From the NCBI RefSeq assembly GCF_932294415.1, contig NC_065539.1, positions 34,474,001 through 34,538,000 on the forward strand: DNA of 64,000 bases, written 5' to 3'. This DNA is from Quercus robur. Its lineage: Eukaryota > Streptophyta > Magnoliopsida > Fagales > Fagaceae. Each line of letters opens with the position of its first letter. Positions within the stretch are counted from its first letter, which is position 1. Under the pieces are notes generated by a model. That model was not told where the DNA came from. It searched no databases and saw only the letters and a program-made list of their open reading frames with translations. Made by a program: the position numbers and the translations under genes. Below, in pieces: positions 21,220 through 32,514 of the stretch.

Positions 21220-22414
21220 GTTTTCTTATCAAATATTTGTCTATAATTTTAGCAAAAGAATAAATAATAAACTATAAATCCATTTGAAATATTAATAAAA
21301 TTATTAATTATTGTTGTTTAGTTTTTCATTAATTTATTTGTCTTTTATAAACTATAATTTGTTATATTATTGTTTCATTAATTATAAAATTATTAATTGT
21401 TGTTTAGCCAAACATAATTTAATTTGTTTGTCTTTTATAATGTATTGGTTAATTCAATTATTAATTATTGTTTATTAGTTGCTTCCCACAATTAATTATT
21501 GGTTAATTAAATTGTTGTTTAAACTTATGTATTAATTAAATTAATACTTATTTAATATTTTTATATTATAATATATTTCATTTAAAATCCATTTTTGGTG
21601 AATTTCTTGCTCATTTGTGATATTTTCATCTAAATTTTGTGTTATATTTTGTTTATTACTAATAACGAATTTATCCATTGATCTTTGTTGAGACTCAATT
21701 AGTTTTTTTTTTTTTTTAAGTTTTTCATATTCAGATGCATATTTTCTAGTAAATATTTTTAATCAAACAATATATTTACAAAGACTAAAAAAAAAAAAAA
21801 AAACTTTCAAGTATAGAGCAAATGAGAAATAAAACCTTATTTATATAAAAAGTATTATTATAATTTCACCGAACAATAAAATTTTTTTAGCAATCTCAAC
21901 CTGCATAGATAAAAATTTATTCATTATATTCCCAATAACTAATATATATATATATATATATATAAACACAAGATTAAAACAAAAAAATAAAAAATAAACA
22001 CAATACTGTACAAGCCCAGGGCCCTAGCCCAGCCAAGAGGATGCCTGCCAAGATGGCACCCACAAAAAAAATAAAAAAACAAATCCAATTGCACCAATAA
22101 CACACACCCAAAAAAAAGGCCCAGACGTGGTGAAACGTCCAGCCCACTGCACAGAGAAAAATTATCTTTAACAAATCTAAAGAAGACTAGAAGAGTCTAG
22201 AGAAAGCCAGTAAAAGTGAAAGGAATCAAAACCCAAATGCAGCCCTCAGCAGCAGCGGAAAAAAAAAAAAAAAAGATGAGATCGGAGGAAGCTTGGTCTA
22301 GGGCCGGCCCTGACAGTGGGAGTGGAGAGAGAATGAGAGAGGCGGAGAGCATGAGTTGAGAGAAAAAAGCAGAGCAAGAATGAGAAAAAGAAAGGTAAAA
22401 TTTTTAGAGATTTG

Positions 22415-22445
<31 letters not shown>

Positions 22446-22718
22446 GTTTTGACAACTTCTAATGCGTTTTTGGTTTTTTATTATTTTGTTTTTACAATCC
22501 GTGGGTTTGCTACCATGTTGGGTTTGCTACATTGTTTTTTTCCGTTAGATTGGGTTTGTAATCTGTTGTTTACGATTGATGTTGAGCCTTTTTTTCTTTT
22601 TCTTTTTTAAATTTTTGGGTGTTCCTAATTTTGGTTGAGGGTGTTCCTAATTTTTTTGTTTTAAGGGTAAAAAAATAAAAAAAAAATTTAATTATTATAT
22701 ATATAAAAAAAAAATTTC
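21220..22718. other. AT-rich remnant right of the LTR element
   Basis: No gene. The stretch holds TTATTAATTATTGTT-like repeats (21290-21500), an (AT)n tract (21940-21963), a T-run over 25 bases (about 22420-22446) and GGGTGTTCCTAAT repeats near 22617-22660. Short open frames here are low-complexity. The stretch may be the interior of the tentative older element ending near 22765. Confidence 0.4.
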
Positions 22719-22750
22719 AGGTCAGGGTGTTCTTGGGAACACCCTGACCT
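22719..22750. repeat. Perfect 14-bp stem-loop at the element edge
   Basis: AGGTCAGGGTGTTC is followed by a TTGG loop and the exact reverse complement. It lies at the right edge of the tentative older DNA element and shares CAGGGTGTTC with that element's left end. Confidence 0.7.
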
Positions 22751-22971
22751 CAACGTGGAGAAGCAAAAAAACCCCAAGCAGCAGTAAATTGGGTTCTAAA
22801 AAAAAAAAAAAAAAAAAATCATTCCCTGCCTAGTGTTCTTCTAGTTTGAAAAAAAGAGTGTATAGAAAGCTAGTAGCCAAATCAATCTCCAGGCTTCCGT
22901 ATGGATTTCATTTATAAGGATAATTACAAGCATTTGAAAAATAAAAAGATTACAACAAAAAGGGATAAACT

Positions 22972-23139
22972 CTAGTTATCTGATGTTATGTCTCTAACTT
23001 TATCTTCAATAGCTTCAACAAATGGTGATTTACTAGGATTCATATTCTTAACACTTGTACCCATCAGAAACCCACAAAACAAATACAAAACAAAAACAGA
23101 AAAATTACTTCTCTGTCGTAATCCCATCTTCATAACCAT
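22972..23139 (-). CDS. Possible 55-residue small secreted or membrane peptide
   Basis: An ATG at 23139 opens 55 codons to TAG. The N-terminus is basic and then hydrophobic (MKMGLRQRS followed by FSVFVLYLFCGFLMG), like a signal peptide or single membrane segment. A hydrophilic tail follows, ending VRDITSDN. The tail's composition looks protein-like rather than low-complexity. An in-frame stop lies six codons upstream of the ATG. I recognise no family. Small ORFs of this length occur by chance, so expression or conservation evidence would be decisive. Confidence 0.25.
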   Translation of the reverse strand: MVMKMGLRQRSNFSVFVLYLFCGFLMGTSVKNMNPSKSPFVEAIEDKVRDITSDN

Positions 23140-23951
23140 TGCCACACCCTTCTGTTACCATTGACACCACAAAGAAATTACTCACATCGGAAATCACAAC
23201 ACACAGGTTACCCATCCCTCAGCCCAAAATCACTATTTATGCCATCTTCGGCAGATAAAGTGAACACTTACCCTCAATCCAGTCAAGCCACTCCACGAAG
23301 TATCATGCTGCTACCGAGATCCCACCGGAAGCATTCCTACCCACTCATTTCAAAAAAAAAAAAAAAAACCAAGGAGAGAATGGGTCCGGCAGTGGTGATG
23401 TTGCAGAGAGAAGGGAGAGGAGATTGCAAGAAATAGGATAGCTTGAAGTGGCTTTTTTTGAACCATTAGATCATTTAGTTGCCACATCTATACAAAAAAA
23501 TGGAGAGAACGGGAGAGGAGCTGGACCCATAAGAATAATACTAAATTACTAATGGAAGAGATACCTCATCCTTCAAAAGTCTTCTTTCCTAACTTTTTTA
23601 AGAGGACATCCTCCAAAGTGCAAGGCAGGATGTTTCCTAGCAACCAATTCTTTAATTCAACCAAAATCCTTTCCTAATATCCCAAATACTTTTTTAATTA
23701 AAATATCTTCCAAAACTTTTAACCTTTTCTATTTCTATTCCATTTATTTACAGCAACAAACTTAATTGTAGTCAATGACTACAACTCGCACGACTAAATA
23801 TTCTAAAAATATAACCGTTTGATTATATGTTCTTAGCAAAAAAACACATACGTCAAATTTTGTGTTAATAAGATGTTGTTTACTGTTCAATTCATACACT
23901 TATTTTTTATGCATAATTTTAGAATATAAAAAATTTAAATTTAAATATTTT
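23140..23951. other. Intergenic DNA left of the duplication
   Basis: No gene seen. The region has an A-run near 23350-23366 and AT-rich sequence. The segmental duplication begins at about 23952, where the sequence starts to match the right copy (ATTGATAA(T/C)ATAGTTATTGA). Confidence 0.5.
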
Positions 23952-24281
23952 ATTGATAATATAGTTATTGATTTTTTTTTTTTTTTTTAGGAATTTTGCA
24001 AGTATGAAAAATATAAAAAGAAAATGTAATCCATGGAAAATACAAGTGCTTTAAGTTTTCATATAAGTTTTTAATCTAATTACTATTTTATGAAAATCAT
24101 TACAATTTACATTTTCAATTTTATTTGTAAATTTAACTGTGTTCTTATTATAATTATCATTTTAAATTACTTTAAATCCATTGTTTACTCACTAGCCCAC
24201 ATGGGCCCGACTGCATTCCACTTTAAATCCATTGTTTCAAACTGTTTTTAATGTTTCCCTCCCATTTGGTCGTTAAAACTA

Positions 24282-24491
24282 ATGGAGTATGTTGTTCATC
24301 TTTCAAGCCCTCAAACTCACACAAAATCTCTCTCTAAAGCTCACCAAAACACTCTCTCTCACAAACGGAAACCCCAAATCCTTTTCACAACGCCATACCA
24401 CAACAACAGTGCCCAATCTAAAGCCTCTCAACTCCAAGATTTCAAGCTACATGAGAAACGGCCTCGTCGAAGAAGCTCAGAAACTGTTTGA
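24282..24491 (+). promoter_or_regulatory. Upstream overlapping ORF on the left PPR gene
   Basis: An ATG seven bases before the PPR start, in another frame, opens 69 codons that overlap the main reading frame. In the right copy the same position reads CTG (CTACTGGAG versus CTAATGGAG), so one base change created this upstream ATG. An overlapping upstream ORF usually lowers main-frame translation; that effect is inferred. Confidence 0.5.
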
Positions 24492-25812
24492 TAAAATGCC
24501 TCTGAGAAATACGGTCACGTGGAACGCGATGATTCGTGGGTACTTCATAAATGGGAGATTTGTTGAAGCGGTCAATTTCTTCGATCAAATGCCTGAAAGG
24601 GATATTTTTTCATATAACACAGTGATTGATGGGATGATGCAGTGTGGGGATGTGGATGGTGCCAGAGAGGTTTTTGATGGGATGCCATTCAGAGATGTTG
24701 TTACTTGGAATTCAATGGTTTCTGGGTATATTCGCAATGGTATGATTTACAAAGCAGTAGAAGCATTTGATGGGATGCTGTTGAAAGACGTGATTTCATG
24801 GAATGCCACAATATTTGGATTAGGAGAAAATGATCAAGGTGACGAAGGTTTAAAGCTGTTTATTAGAATGAAAGAATCAGGTCCATCTGCAGATAAAGCT
24901 ACATTTACTAGTGTTTTGACAATATGTTCAGACTTGCCAACCTTACAGTTTGGAAAACAAACTCATGCAGACGTTATAAAATCTGGTTTTAATAGTTTCA
25001 TTTCAGTTTCCAACGCAATGATTACCATGTATGCAAGATGCGGAAGCATGCATTCTGCTCTGCTGGAGTTCTCTTCCATGTCAAGCCATGACATCATTTC
25101 ATGGAATTCTATAATATGCGGCTATGCACACCATGGAATTGGTGAAAAAGCCCTCGAGATGTTTGAAAGAATGAGATTAACTGATATAATGCCTAATCAT
25201 ATAACCTTTGTTGGTGTCCTATCTGCTTGTAGCTATGCTGGGTTGGTAGACCAAGGTAGGTACTACTTTGATTTCATGAAATCCAAGTGTTGTCTTCAGC
25301 CGGAAATTGAACATTATACATGTATTGTTGATTTGTTGGGGAGATTTGGACTCATAGATGAGGCAATGAACTTTTTAGATCAAATGAGAGCAGATGGAGT
25401 TGAAGTTCCTGCAAGTGTTTGGGGAGCTTTGCTAGGAGCCTGTAGAATTTACAAGAACATTGAGGTGGGCAAGATTGCTGGCGGGAGGGTTTTGGAAGTA
25501 GACCCTTGTAACTCTGGTGTGTATTTGATCTTGGCTGAATTGTTTTTGAGCGGTGGAAAGAGAGAAGAAGCTGAAAAAATTTGGGCTCAAATGAAAGAGA
25601 ATGGAGTCAAGAAGCAACCAGGATGTAGTTGGATTGAGGTAAACCGCAGTGCACATATATTTCTTTCAGGAGATAGTTCACACCCTGAGTTCAGTAGAGT
25701 CTGTTGTGTTTTAGACTTGATACATATGGAGTTGGAGATCAAAATTTCAGAATCAAATGCTGCTTCATTTCAACAGATAAAAAAAGTTCCATTTGATGGA
25801 CATTATGGGTGA
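24289..25812 (+). CDS. PPR protein, E class, with six motifs deleted (left paralogue)
   Basis: This single-exon gene encodes 507 residues. The N-terminus (MLFIFQALKLTQ, then K/S/T-rich) suits an organelle presequence. PPR motifs run from about residue 50 (S-type, 31 residues, repeated phrases TWNAMI, SYNTVI, TWNSMV), followed by longer P/L motifs, and E/E+ motifs at the end (GALLGACRIYKN, GCSWIEV). There is no DYW domain. Such proteins bind organellar RNA, one base per motif, and E-class members often serve C-to-U editing. Compared with the right paralogue, 186 residues are absent at W171-N172. That is exactly six 31-residue motifs, fused in frame at a TGGAA microhomology. It also has ~13 substitutions and one extra Lys near the C-terminus. 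Target RNA recognition must differ from the paralogue; it may be decaying. Confidence 0.9.
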   Translation: MLFIFQALKLTQNLSLKLTKTLSLTNGNPKSFSQRHTTTTVPNLKPLNSKISSYMRNGLVEEAQKLFDKMPLRNTVTWNAMIRGYFINGRFVEAVNFFDQMPERDIFSYNTVIDGMMQCGDVDGAREVFDGMPFRDVVTWNSMVSGYIRNGMIYKAVEAFDGMLLKDVISWNATIFGLGENDQGDEGLKLFIRMKESGPSADKATFTSVLTICSDLPTLQFGKQTHADVIKSGFNSFISVSNAMITMYARCGSMHSALLEFSSMSSHDIISWNSIICGYAHHGIGEKALEMFERMRLTDIMPNHITFVGVLSACSYAGLVDQGRYYFDFMKSKCCLQPEIEHYTCIVDLLGRFGLIDEAMNFLDQMRADGVEVPASVWGALLGACRIYKNIEVGKIAGGRVLEVDPCNSGVYLILAELFLSGGKREEAEKIWAQMKENGVKKQPGCSWIEVNRSAHIFLSGDSSHPEFSRVCCVLDLIHMELEIKISESNAASFQQIKKVPFDGHYG

Positions 25813-27935
25813 GATCATTTTTGCTCACAATATATGTACCATATTGTTCGGATCCATGACTTAAATACAAAGAACTTATGGGTACAAGTTGATGGGATAA
25901 GGATTAAGATTTAAGAAGGACATGGATGGGGATCTGGAGTTGTTGCTTTTGTAGATTGGAGTTGCCAGTCAGAGGATAAATCAAGTAAAAATGTAACATT
26001 GTCCCACAACCCAGTAGAACTTTGAAATTTGGGTTGATCACTTGATTACTAATCTTAATATATCGAAATACAGGTGGGACCAAATTATCATGCTGTTTCT
26101 TCAAGAGTATATATACAAAGTGTGCTCAGGTGTATGCCGCCTAGCAGAAATGGAAGCATGTCTAGTAATGTTCAAGCAGATCTTAGTTTTTAATTTTCTG
26201 GGATGCTTTAAGGATTGCAACAATAGCAGAGGAGGGAAACAAGATTGTCAAAAGGTCGGCAGAAGAGAAGAGGTCGGTGAAAAAAGATTTTGTATTTACC
26301 CTTTTATGATAGAGGCAAACATTTTTAAGTCTTTGAAAAATACACACACCCCAATTTGATCCCTATAACTTACAACTTTTAAATGGAGTACCTAAAGAAT
26401 TTTAAAATTTTCTCCCAAATTGTTTTTTCTTTTTTTAAATTTGCAATATTAAGTTCTTCCGTTTGTCTAATTGACAGAAATTAATGGTGCTGGTTTTTTT
26501 TTTTTTTTTTTTTTTGAGCTAACTCTTATGTGGTTAAAGGAAGTCCAGTTGAACATCCACACTCTTTACCTATGTAAAGCGATTATATGGAATTTCTTTT
26601 TTTGGGTAGATATGGCTCATTCATGTGTTATTTTATTCTGATTAAAATTAAAAGTTACCTAACCAAAATAATTTTAAAACAAAAAAAAAAAATCATATTT
26701 TTTTTTTTGCCTATTTATTAACGTAATGATTATTTTTTTACTAGAATATTACTAATGAAATTAGCAGTTAAACCTCTATGCTAAAAAATTAATTGGTGTC
26801 TTGGTCTAATAATAAAGATAAATCATCAAGAACGGACGTTATAAATTGAAACAATCTCTCAAAAAAAAAAAAAAAAAAAAAATAGTTGACCAAATTCCTA
26901 AACAAATTCAGATTCTTGGAACCATTTAAAATTTACGGTTATTTGTATCCACCAACAACTATGGGGCTGTTTGGAATGTACATCCAACAATTAACGCCTT
27001 AATTCAAAATTAATGTTCACTTTACCATCCAAAATTAGTATTTATTCTTGGAACCATTTAAAATTTACGGTTACCAACAATTATGGGTTACAATGTACGT
27101 CCTACAATTAACACCTTAATTCAAAATTAATGTTCACTCCACCATCCAAAATTAGATTTTTTTTTTTTTTTTTTTTAGAAGAGGTAGAGTTTCAACCTAT
27201 AACGTTTGTTCTTGATGATTACCTTTTATCATCAAATTAAAATATCAATTGGTTTTTGGTGTAGGCAAGGATAAAATCTTAGATTTTTTATTCGATAATA
27301 AGAAACTTTACTAGTTAAGTTAATTGAAACTCACTCCCAAATTAGTATCTAAATTAACAAGTTCGTAAGTAGATTAATTTCTAATTAAAATGTTGGATGA
27401 TTACCTTTTATCATTAGATTAAAATATCAATTGGTTTTTGGTGTAGGCAAGGATAGAACCTTAAATTTTTTATTCGACAATAAGAAACTTTACTAGTTAA
27501 GCTAACTAAAACCCACTCCCAAATTAGTATCTAAATTAACAAGTTCGTAAGTAGATTAATTTCTAATTAAAATGTTGGTTGTAAAATTTTCATACTTTAA
27601 GGTTACATTGCAAATTTTCCTATAATTTAGGATGAATGGTTCAATAATTATATGTTAATCTAAATGGTACTGTATATATAATTCATTAACTGAAAATTAG
27701 TGCTGACTGTAGAATTTTTTTTTTTTTTTTTTTTTTAGTGCAGTGCAAAAACTCCAGTATTGTTTTTTTTTTTTTTTTTTTTTGAGATTAAAAAAATTAA
27801 TTTAGTTAGTACAATATCAGCTGCTCACTTCTTGGCACCTAAAACAAAGCAATGACAGTTAAATATGTCAAAAACACTGGAATGAAAGAGAGGGGGAAAA
27901 GGGAAATGAAAATGAAGTGATTTATACATGGTGTG
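25813..27935. other. 3' flank of the left PPR gene
   Basis: This stretch is homologous to 39425-41234. It holds SINE-like tails (TTGAAACAATCTCTC with an A-run at about 26790-26882), long T-runs and the 27.2-27.6 kb tandem duplication. No further gene is seen. Confidence 0.5.
27217..27573. repeat. ~180-bp tandem duplication private to the left copy
   Basis: Two units begin GATTACCTTTTATCAT(C/T)A near 27217 and 27397 and both run through AATTTCTAATTAAAATGTTGG. The right copy (around 40740-40890) has only one, shorter version. The tandem event therefore followed the segmental duplication. Confidence 0.75.
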
Positions 27936-28431
27936 TGTAGGGAATTTAACCAAAAATTCCTAACCTGTGAGAAACAAAACAAATAGAGAAAACACACGCC
28001 AAAGAAAATAATCACAAGCACAAGACAATATTTATGTGGTTCGGTAATTTGCCTACGTCCACGGAGTTGCAGGGATTTCACTATTATCAGGGAAAATACA
28101 ATAGTGCACAAGAACACCCTCAAGAAACCCAAATCCCAATTAACCCAAATCCCAATTACACCCTAGCACTCTCTCATAGAAAAATTAAGAATAGAAGCTG
28201 ACTGCCTCTCTTTTCTCTATTTTCTCTCATGCGGCTTGCTCACTAGGTTAATTGGAATTTTTCTTTTTCTTTAATCTCACGGCAGCCCTTAAAATATAAT
28301 ATATATATATATATATATATATTACTTTATGTAAAGTCGGCTGAGTGGGATTCCTAATACAACTTGTATTAGGTCAATTTATGGCCGGATTGGGCTTTAT
28401 GGGCTTGTGGCAAATTCAAGCCACACTAACA
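27936..28431 (-). repeat. Copia left LTR (3' LTR)
   Basis: 496 bp, TG...CA. It is longer than its partner through an AACCCAAATCCCAATT duplication and a longer (AT)n tract near 28299-28321. It lies directly downstream of the pol reading frame in element orientation. Confidence 0.93.
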
Positions 28432-28579
28432 AATCTCCACCTTGGCTTGAATTGATCAAGCTACACTAGGAAACTCCTCCATCAGCTCCACCTTAGCCCT
28501 TAAGGGCTCACAAGCTGCAAACATCAGCCACAATCCTCCATAACACAATCCTTCATCCCTGCAACTCATCCTCTTGTCC

Positions 28580-30865
28580 TCAAGCTAGAAGACCAATTGA
28601 AGCTGCGCACAGCTTCAACTTTTCAATAGTGACACCCTTAGTCAACATGTCTGCTGGGTTCTTAGATCCACAAATCTTCTCAAGCATTACCAGCTTATCT
28701 TCAACAAGGTAACGGATAAAGTGGTATTTTGTCTGTATGTGCTTCGACTTTGAATGAAAAGCTGAATTTTTGGCAAGAAAGATTGCACTCTGACTGTCAC
28801 TGTGTAGAATGCCCATCTTCTGCTTCTTACCCAATTCATCTAAGAAACCATGTAGCCAAATCATCTCCTTTCCAGCTTCAGTTGCTGCAACATACTCAGC
28901 TTCTGTACTAGACAAAGTAACAATCTTCTGTAGATTTGAAGCCCATGATATAGCTGTACCACCCAGAGTAAAAACAAACTCAGTAGTACTCTTTCTACTA
29001 TCAATATCACCAGCAAAATCAGCATCTACATAACCCTGCAGTTTCAAACTTGCACCTGTGAAGCAAAGACATGTATCTGATGAACCCTTCAGATATCTCA
29101 GAATCCACTTGACTGCCTCCCAATTCTGCTTTCCAGGCCTACTCATGAATCTGCTCACAACTCCCACTGCATGTGCAATGTCTGGCCTTGTACACACCAT
29201 AGCATACATCAAGCTGCCAATAGCTGAGGCATAGGGCACCTTGCTCATATGGTCCCTTTCTTCTTCTGTCTTCGGTGATTGTTCTTTGCTTAGTTTGAAA
29301 TGACTACCCAAGGGTGTGCTCACTGGTTTAGCTTCATTCATGTTGAACCTGCTGAGAACTTTCTTCACATACTCTGACTGTGAAAGCTTCAATGTACCAT
29401 TAGCCTTGTCTCTAATGATTCTCATACCAAGGATTTGCTTTGCAGCTCCCAAATCCTTCATTGCAAACTGTTTGGACAATTGCTTCTTCAGATTATTAAT
29501 CTCCTCAATGCTAGACCCTGCAATAAGCATATCATCCACATACAACAGTAATATGATGTAAGAATTGTCAAAAAACTTAACATAGCAACAGTGATCAGCT
29601 TCACATCTCTTGAACCCAATTCTGTGCATAAAACTGTCAAATTTCTTGTACCACTGTCTAGGAGCTTGTTTTAGGCCATACAAGCTTTTTCTTAGTTTGC
29701 AAACTAATTTCTCTTGTCCTTGAGCAATGAACCCTTCTGGCTGAATCATGTAAAGGTCTTCCTCCAAGTCACCATGAAGGAAGGCTGTCTTCACATCTAA
29801 CTGCTCAAGATGTAAGTTTTCTGTAGCCACCATTCCCAGTACTAGTCTGATTGTTGACATCTTCACAACTGGAGAAAATATTTCTGTGTAGTCAATGCCT
29901 TCCTTCTGCTGAAACCCTTTAACGACTAATCTGGCCTTGTAACGTTTGCTACCATCATGCTCATTCTTTATTCTGTATACCCACTTGTTGTGCAAAGCCT
30001 TCTTTCCTACTGGCAATTCAGTCAGTTCCCATGTCTGATTCCCCAACAAGGAATCCATCTCATCCTTCATGGCTAACTCCCACTTGCTTGAATTCTCATC
30101 TTGCAAGGCTTCATCATAACACTCTGGCTCACCACCATCAGTCAACAGGAGATAATTTAGAGTGGGTGAATAACGCTGTGGAGGTCTAATGTTTCTGGAA
30201 GATCTGCGGACTTCAACTACAGGTGTACTCAGATCTACCTGTGAATTTACATTCTCTTTATCTTCTTCACCCCTTTTCTGGACAGTACCTTCAGTTAATT
30301 CATCTAAGTTGACAAACTCAGATTTCTTTTGATCTATCCCTGTAACATCTGACACTACAGTTGACCTGTCCTTATACATAACCTGTTCATTAAATATCAC
30401 ATTTCTACTTCTGATGATTTTCCTGTTTTGTTCATCCCAAAATCTATAGCCAAATTTCTCATCACCATAGCCAATGAAAAAACATATTTTAGACTTTGCA
30501 TCAAGTTTACTACGAGCATCAGAATCAATATGAACATAAGAAACACAACCAAAAACTTTTAAGTGTGAAAACTTTACCTCTTTACCGCTGCAAACCTCCT
30601 CAGGAAGTCTGAACTCCATGGGAACTGAAGGTCCTCGGTTTATCAGGTAAGTTGCAGTGCTAACAGCATCAGCCCAAAAAGTTTTTGGTAGTCCAGTATG
30701 CAACCTCATACTCCTAGCACGCTCATTGAGAGTTCTGTTCATGCGCTCAGCCACACCATTTTGCTGTGGTGTCCCAGGAATGGTCTTCTCCATCCTAATT
30801 CCCTGTGCAGCACAATACTGATTGAACCCTCCATCTATGTACTCTCCTCCATTATCTGACCTCAA
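28580..30865 (-). pseudogene. Copia pol, C-terminal part (integrase end, RT, RNase H)
   Basis: An open frame of 761 codons, without its own natural start, encodes the last part of the integrase core (RSDNGGEY; QQNGVAERMNRTL with the catalytic Glu), then reverse transcriptase (KTAFLHGDLEE, SLYGLKQAPRQW, active-site YVDD) and RNase H (DADFAGD, LSSTEAEY, KHIQTKYHFIR). All signature residues of RT look intact. It is separated from the upstream gag-protease frame by a frameshift around 30866-30890, so it cannot be made as the usual single polyprotein. Confidence 0.93.
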
Positions 30866-30876
30866 ACATTTTACTT

Positions 30877-32475
30877 TTAAACCTGATCTGTCTCAACCAT
30901 GGCCTTCCACTTCTTAAAGATTTCAAATACATCAGATTTATTTTTCAGAAAATAAGCCCATACCTTTCTGCTTGAGTCATCAATAAAAGTGATGTAGTAC
31001 CTTGAACCTCCAAGGGATGCAACTGGAGAAGGCCCCCACAAATCAGTGTGTACTAACTCCAATTTTCTAGCCTTCGGTGTCCTGCCAGTTTTCAAGAAGC
31101 TCACCTTTTTCTGCTTTCCTAAGATGCAACTTTCACACATGTCAAAATCAATGGACTTCAATTCTGGTAGTTTTCCTTTTGACAGCAGCATCTTCATCCC
31201 TTTCTCACTCATATGACCAAGTCTGCAGTGCCATAGGCTTGTATTAATACTTACATCAGCAACTGCAATTGTGTCTCTTGGACTTGAGGTCATGTACAGA
31301 GTACCAGTCTTCTTTCCACGAGCCAATACCCTAGCTCCCTTTGTAACCTTCCAAGTACCACCAACAAATAGTATTGCATGTCCTTCATCATCAAGTTGTC
31401 TAACAGAAATCAGATTCCTCCTCAGGTCAGGAATATGTCGAATCTTCTCCAGTAACCAAACAGACCCATTGGGCAACAATATTCGAACATCTCCCATACC
31501 CACAACATCCAAGGCTGAACCATCAGCCAAATACACCTTACCAAAATCACCTGCAACATAATTTTGTATGATTTCTCGGTGTGGAGTGGTATGAAACGAA
31601 GCTCCTGAATCCAAAACCCAATCATCAAGTGGACTGTCTACTGCAAGAAGTAATGCATCCTGTACCTCTTCTGTTACAGCATTAGCAGAATCATCTTTAT
31701 TCTTCTTCTTAGGACTTTTGCATTGATTCCTAAAGTGACCTGTTTTTCCATAATTCCAGCATTGTACTTGTTGGCCTAATCTAGATTTACTTCTGTTCCG
31801 ATTAGAATTTCTGGATTTTGATCTGCCTCGATTTGAATTTCTGTTATTACCTCTGCCTCTTGTCTCAAGGTTTAGGGCAGAACCAGATCTTGAGGATTCA
31901 CCTGCATCTCTTCTGCGAATCTCCTCAGCCAGAATTAAATCTCGTATATCATTGTACTTGAGTTTTTCCTTTCCTGTAGAATTACTTACTGCCATCCTCA
32001 TTGCCTCCCAACTGTTTGGCAAAGAAGCCAAAACGATCAGTGCACGGATCTCATCATCAAAGTCAATTTCTACAGACGACAATTGATTTGTGATAGTGTT
32101 AAATTCATTCAGATGTTGTGCTACTGATGCATTCTCTAACATCTTCAGATTGAACAGTTTCTTCATCAAGTGCACTTTATTGTTTGCTGACGGCTTATCA
32201 TACATACCAGACAAAGCCTTCATCAGATCTGCTGTGGTCTTCTCCTTTACAACATTGTGTGCAACAGACCTAAACAGAGTTAACCTGATAACTCCTAGTA
32301 CCTGTCTGTCAAGAAGAGCCCATTCATCAGCCTTCATAGCCTCAGGTTTTGTTCCTAAAAGAGGCAGATGCAATTTCCTCCCGTAGAGATAATCTTCAAT
32401 CTGCATCCTCCAATACGCGAAGTCTGTGCCATCAAACTTTTCTATTCCAGACGCCTTTCCTGCTTCCTCTGCCAT
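30877..32475 (-). pseudogene. Copia gag, protease and N-terminal integrase, frame-broken
   Basis: Starting at the ATG at 32475 (MAEEAGKASGIEKFDG), this frame encodes Gag with a basic RGR/SRNSNR region, a zinc knuckle, protease (DSGAS), the integrase HHCC finger (HCRLGH...CESC) and the first part of the DD(35)E core (HTDLWGP, FIDDSS). It ends prematurely at WKAMVETDQV. In the knuckle the second Cys is Tyr (CWNYGKTGH, codon 31750-31752), which should break metal binding. Both defects argue for a dead or helper-dependent copy. Confidence 0.92.
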
Positions 32476-32514
32476 TGCTCCCACTCAAACCTAACCCTAG
32501 GCTCTGATACCAGT

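Larger units (their letters stand above)
14879..22765. mobile_element. Older element, split by the LTR retrotransposon (tentative)
   Basis: The left edge CAGTGGCAGCTCCAG with CAGGGTGTTCC (14879-14916) is mirrored at 22737-22765 by GAACACCCTGACCT and then CAACGTGGAG. CAGTGGCGGAGCC-type ends are common on non-autonomous plant DNA elements. The young LTR element (15029-21219) sits near its left end. The remaining interior (21220-22718) is AT-rich, with repeats of GGGTGTTCCTAAT and long A/T runs, and has no transposase. It is a plausible nested host element, unproven. Confidence 0.35.
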
